DNA of 64,000 bases from Nocardioides terrigena (GTDB lineage Bacteria; Actinomycetota; Actinomycetes; Propionibacteriales; Nocardioidaceae), in the NCBI RefSeq assembly GCF_003047265.1, contig NZ_PZYY01000004.1:434001-498000 (forward strand), given 5' to 3'. The notes beneath the pieces were generated by a model. It worked only from the letters and a program-made list of their open reading frames with translations. It was not told where the DNA came from and searched no databases. The position numbers were made by a program, and so were the translations under genes. Shown piece by piece: positions 63,271 to 64,000 of this stretch; the stretch's first letter is position 1, and each line of letters begins with the position of its first letter.

Positions 63271-64000
63271 ATGAGAACTGTCCGCAAGTTGGCGTCGATG
63301 GCAGCGGTGGGCGCTCTCGCGCTGACCACCGTGTCGTGCGCCGAGTCCGAGCGGGGCGACGGCGGCGGGGAGGGCGGGGGCGGCGAGTCCACCTTCACCT
63401 TCGGCGCCGCGGGTGCCCCCGAGATGTTCGACCCGCTCTACGCGACCGACGGCGAGACCTTCCGGGTCACCCGGCAGATGTTCCAGGGCCTCCTGGGCAT
63501 CGAGCCCGGCACCGCCGAGGTCGTGCCCGAGCTGGCCACCGAGTGGACCTCCAACGAGGAGGGCACCGAGTGGACGTTCACGCTCCGTGACGACGTGACC
63601 TTCCACGACGGCGAGCCCTTCAACGCCGAGGCGGTCTGCGCCAACTTCGAGCGGATGTACGACCAGAACGAGGCCGGTCAGGTCGCGGCCGAGTACTGGG
63701 GCTACGTCATGGGCTCCTTCGCCAACGACCCCGACAACTCGCTGTACCAGGGCTGTGAGGCCGCGGACGAGTTCGAGGCGGTCGTGACGATCAGCCGGTC
63801 CACCTCCGGCTTCCCGACGATGCTGACGCTCGCGTCGCTCGCGATGCAGTCGCCTGCGGCCATGGAGGCCGGCGACGCCAACGGCATCGCCACGCAGGGT
63901 GAGGGCTTCTCCTTCCCGGACTACGCGCAGAACCCGGTCGGCACCGGCCCCTACCAGTTCGTCGAGTACGACCAGGCCGTCGGCACGGTCAGCCTCGAGG
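63271..64000 (+). CDS. Peptide/nickel-type ABC binding lipoprotein (SBP family 5), truncated by the window
   Basis: The first 243 residues are visible and the frame runs off the window. An N-terminal signal ends at TTVSC, a slightly weak lipobox, followed by a Gly/Glu-rich linker, so it is probably a lipoprotein. FTFGAAGAPEMFDPLYATDG and the family-5 motifs LATEWTSNEEGTEWTFTLRD and DVTFHDGEPFNAEAVCANFE are clear. This family binds oligopeptides, nickel complexes or sugars for ABC import. GAGG lies 11 nt before ATG 63271. A secreted protease is divergent from it, so peptide uptake is plausible. Confidence 0.93.
   Translation, partial: MRTVRKLASMAAVGALALTTVSCAESERGDGGGEGGGGESTFTFGAAGAPEMFDPLYATDGETFRVTRQMFQGLLGIEPGTAEVVPELATEWTSNEEGTEWTFTLRDDVTFHDGEPFNAEAVCANFERMYDQNEAGQVAAEYWGYVMGSFANDPDNSLYQGCEAADEFEAVVTISRSTSGFPTMLTLASLAMQSPAAMEAGDANGIATQGEGFSFPDYAQNPVGTGPYQFVEYDQAVGTVSLE

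Overview
The window is GC-rich actinobacterial chromosome, most like Nocardioides or a close relative (Nocardioidaceae). The basis is the gene content: the proteasome activator Bpa beside a quinone reductase, a deazaflavin-type nitroreductase, an EspC-like type VII secretion target, TreX/TreY/TreZ-type trehalose genes, RecBCD, and a dispersed palindromic repeat that I remember from Nocardioides. No phage, integrase or transposase gene is visible. Genes are dense, many overlap by 4 bp (ATGA or GTGA), and coding strand alternates often.

Layout. 1-2.2 kb: two HAD phosphatases joined at a dispersed repeat, then two small secreted/membrane proteins. 2.2-5.2 kb (minus): bpa, a seven-unit 43-bp tandem array, a quinone oxidoreductase, and the mobA/DUF6457 pair. 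5.2-12.3 kb: a membrane protein, a biotin carrier protein, two zinc alcohol dehydrogenases, gnd, a guanidine-III riboswitch with its Gdx/SugE exporter, a cupin-type regulator and a methyltransferase with a His-rich loop. 12.4-15.1 kb: a secreted calcium-binding-repeat protein with less GC-biased codons, tRNA-Ser(CGA), and tadA with its partner. 15.2-17 kb: upp and an esterase. 17-24.3 kb: a maltose-type ABC importer operon ending in a GH68/GH32-like hydrolase, with a divergent LacI regulator and a LacI-type operator. 24.4-27.3 kb: pntA-pntB.

27.4-31.7 kb: a translationally coupled cassette (YbaB-like, EspC-like, WXG-like, YbaB-like, membrane-anchored protein), a VIT1-type transporter, and a diverged paralogue of the membrane-anchored protein. 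31.7-35.1 kb: thpR, acyl-CoA dehydrogenase, an M15 peptidase and a lipoprotein. 35.2-41.6 kb: glgX/treX followed by one ORF holding both TreY and TreZ, so trehalose can be made from glycogen by two polypeptides. 41.6-44.7 kb: a three-gene operon of N-formylglutamate amidohydrolase-like protein, DUF1704/QEGLA metalloprotease and ATP-grasp ligase. This is my best candidate for an uncharacterised system, because it pairs a ligase fold and a peptidase fold that in eukaryotes (TTL and MATCAP) add and remove tubulin tyrosine. 44.7-51.8 kb: a GAF sensor kinase, sirtuin, menB, a deazaflavin nitroreductase, an MFS transporter, a secreted protein of unknown role and an ACT-domain protein. 51.9-60.3 kb: recC-recB-recD. 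60.4-64 kb: a HAD phosphatase, CsbD, a subtilisin-like protease and a truncated peptide-binding lipoprotein.

Across the window about ten genes carry a TANNNT hexamer ending 6 or 7 nt before the start codon, usually without a Shine-Dalgarno sequence. That is the layout expected for leaderless transcripts. No similarity search or folding program was used; assignments rest on motifs and family knowledge.
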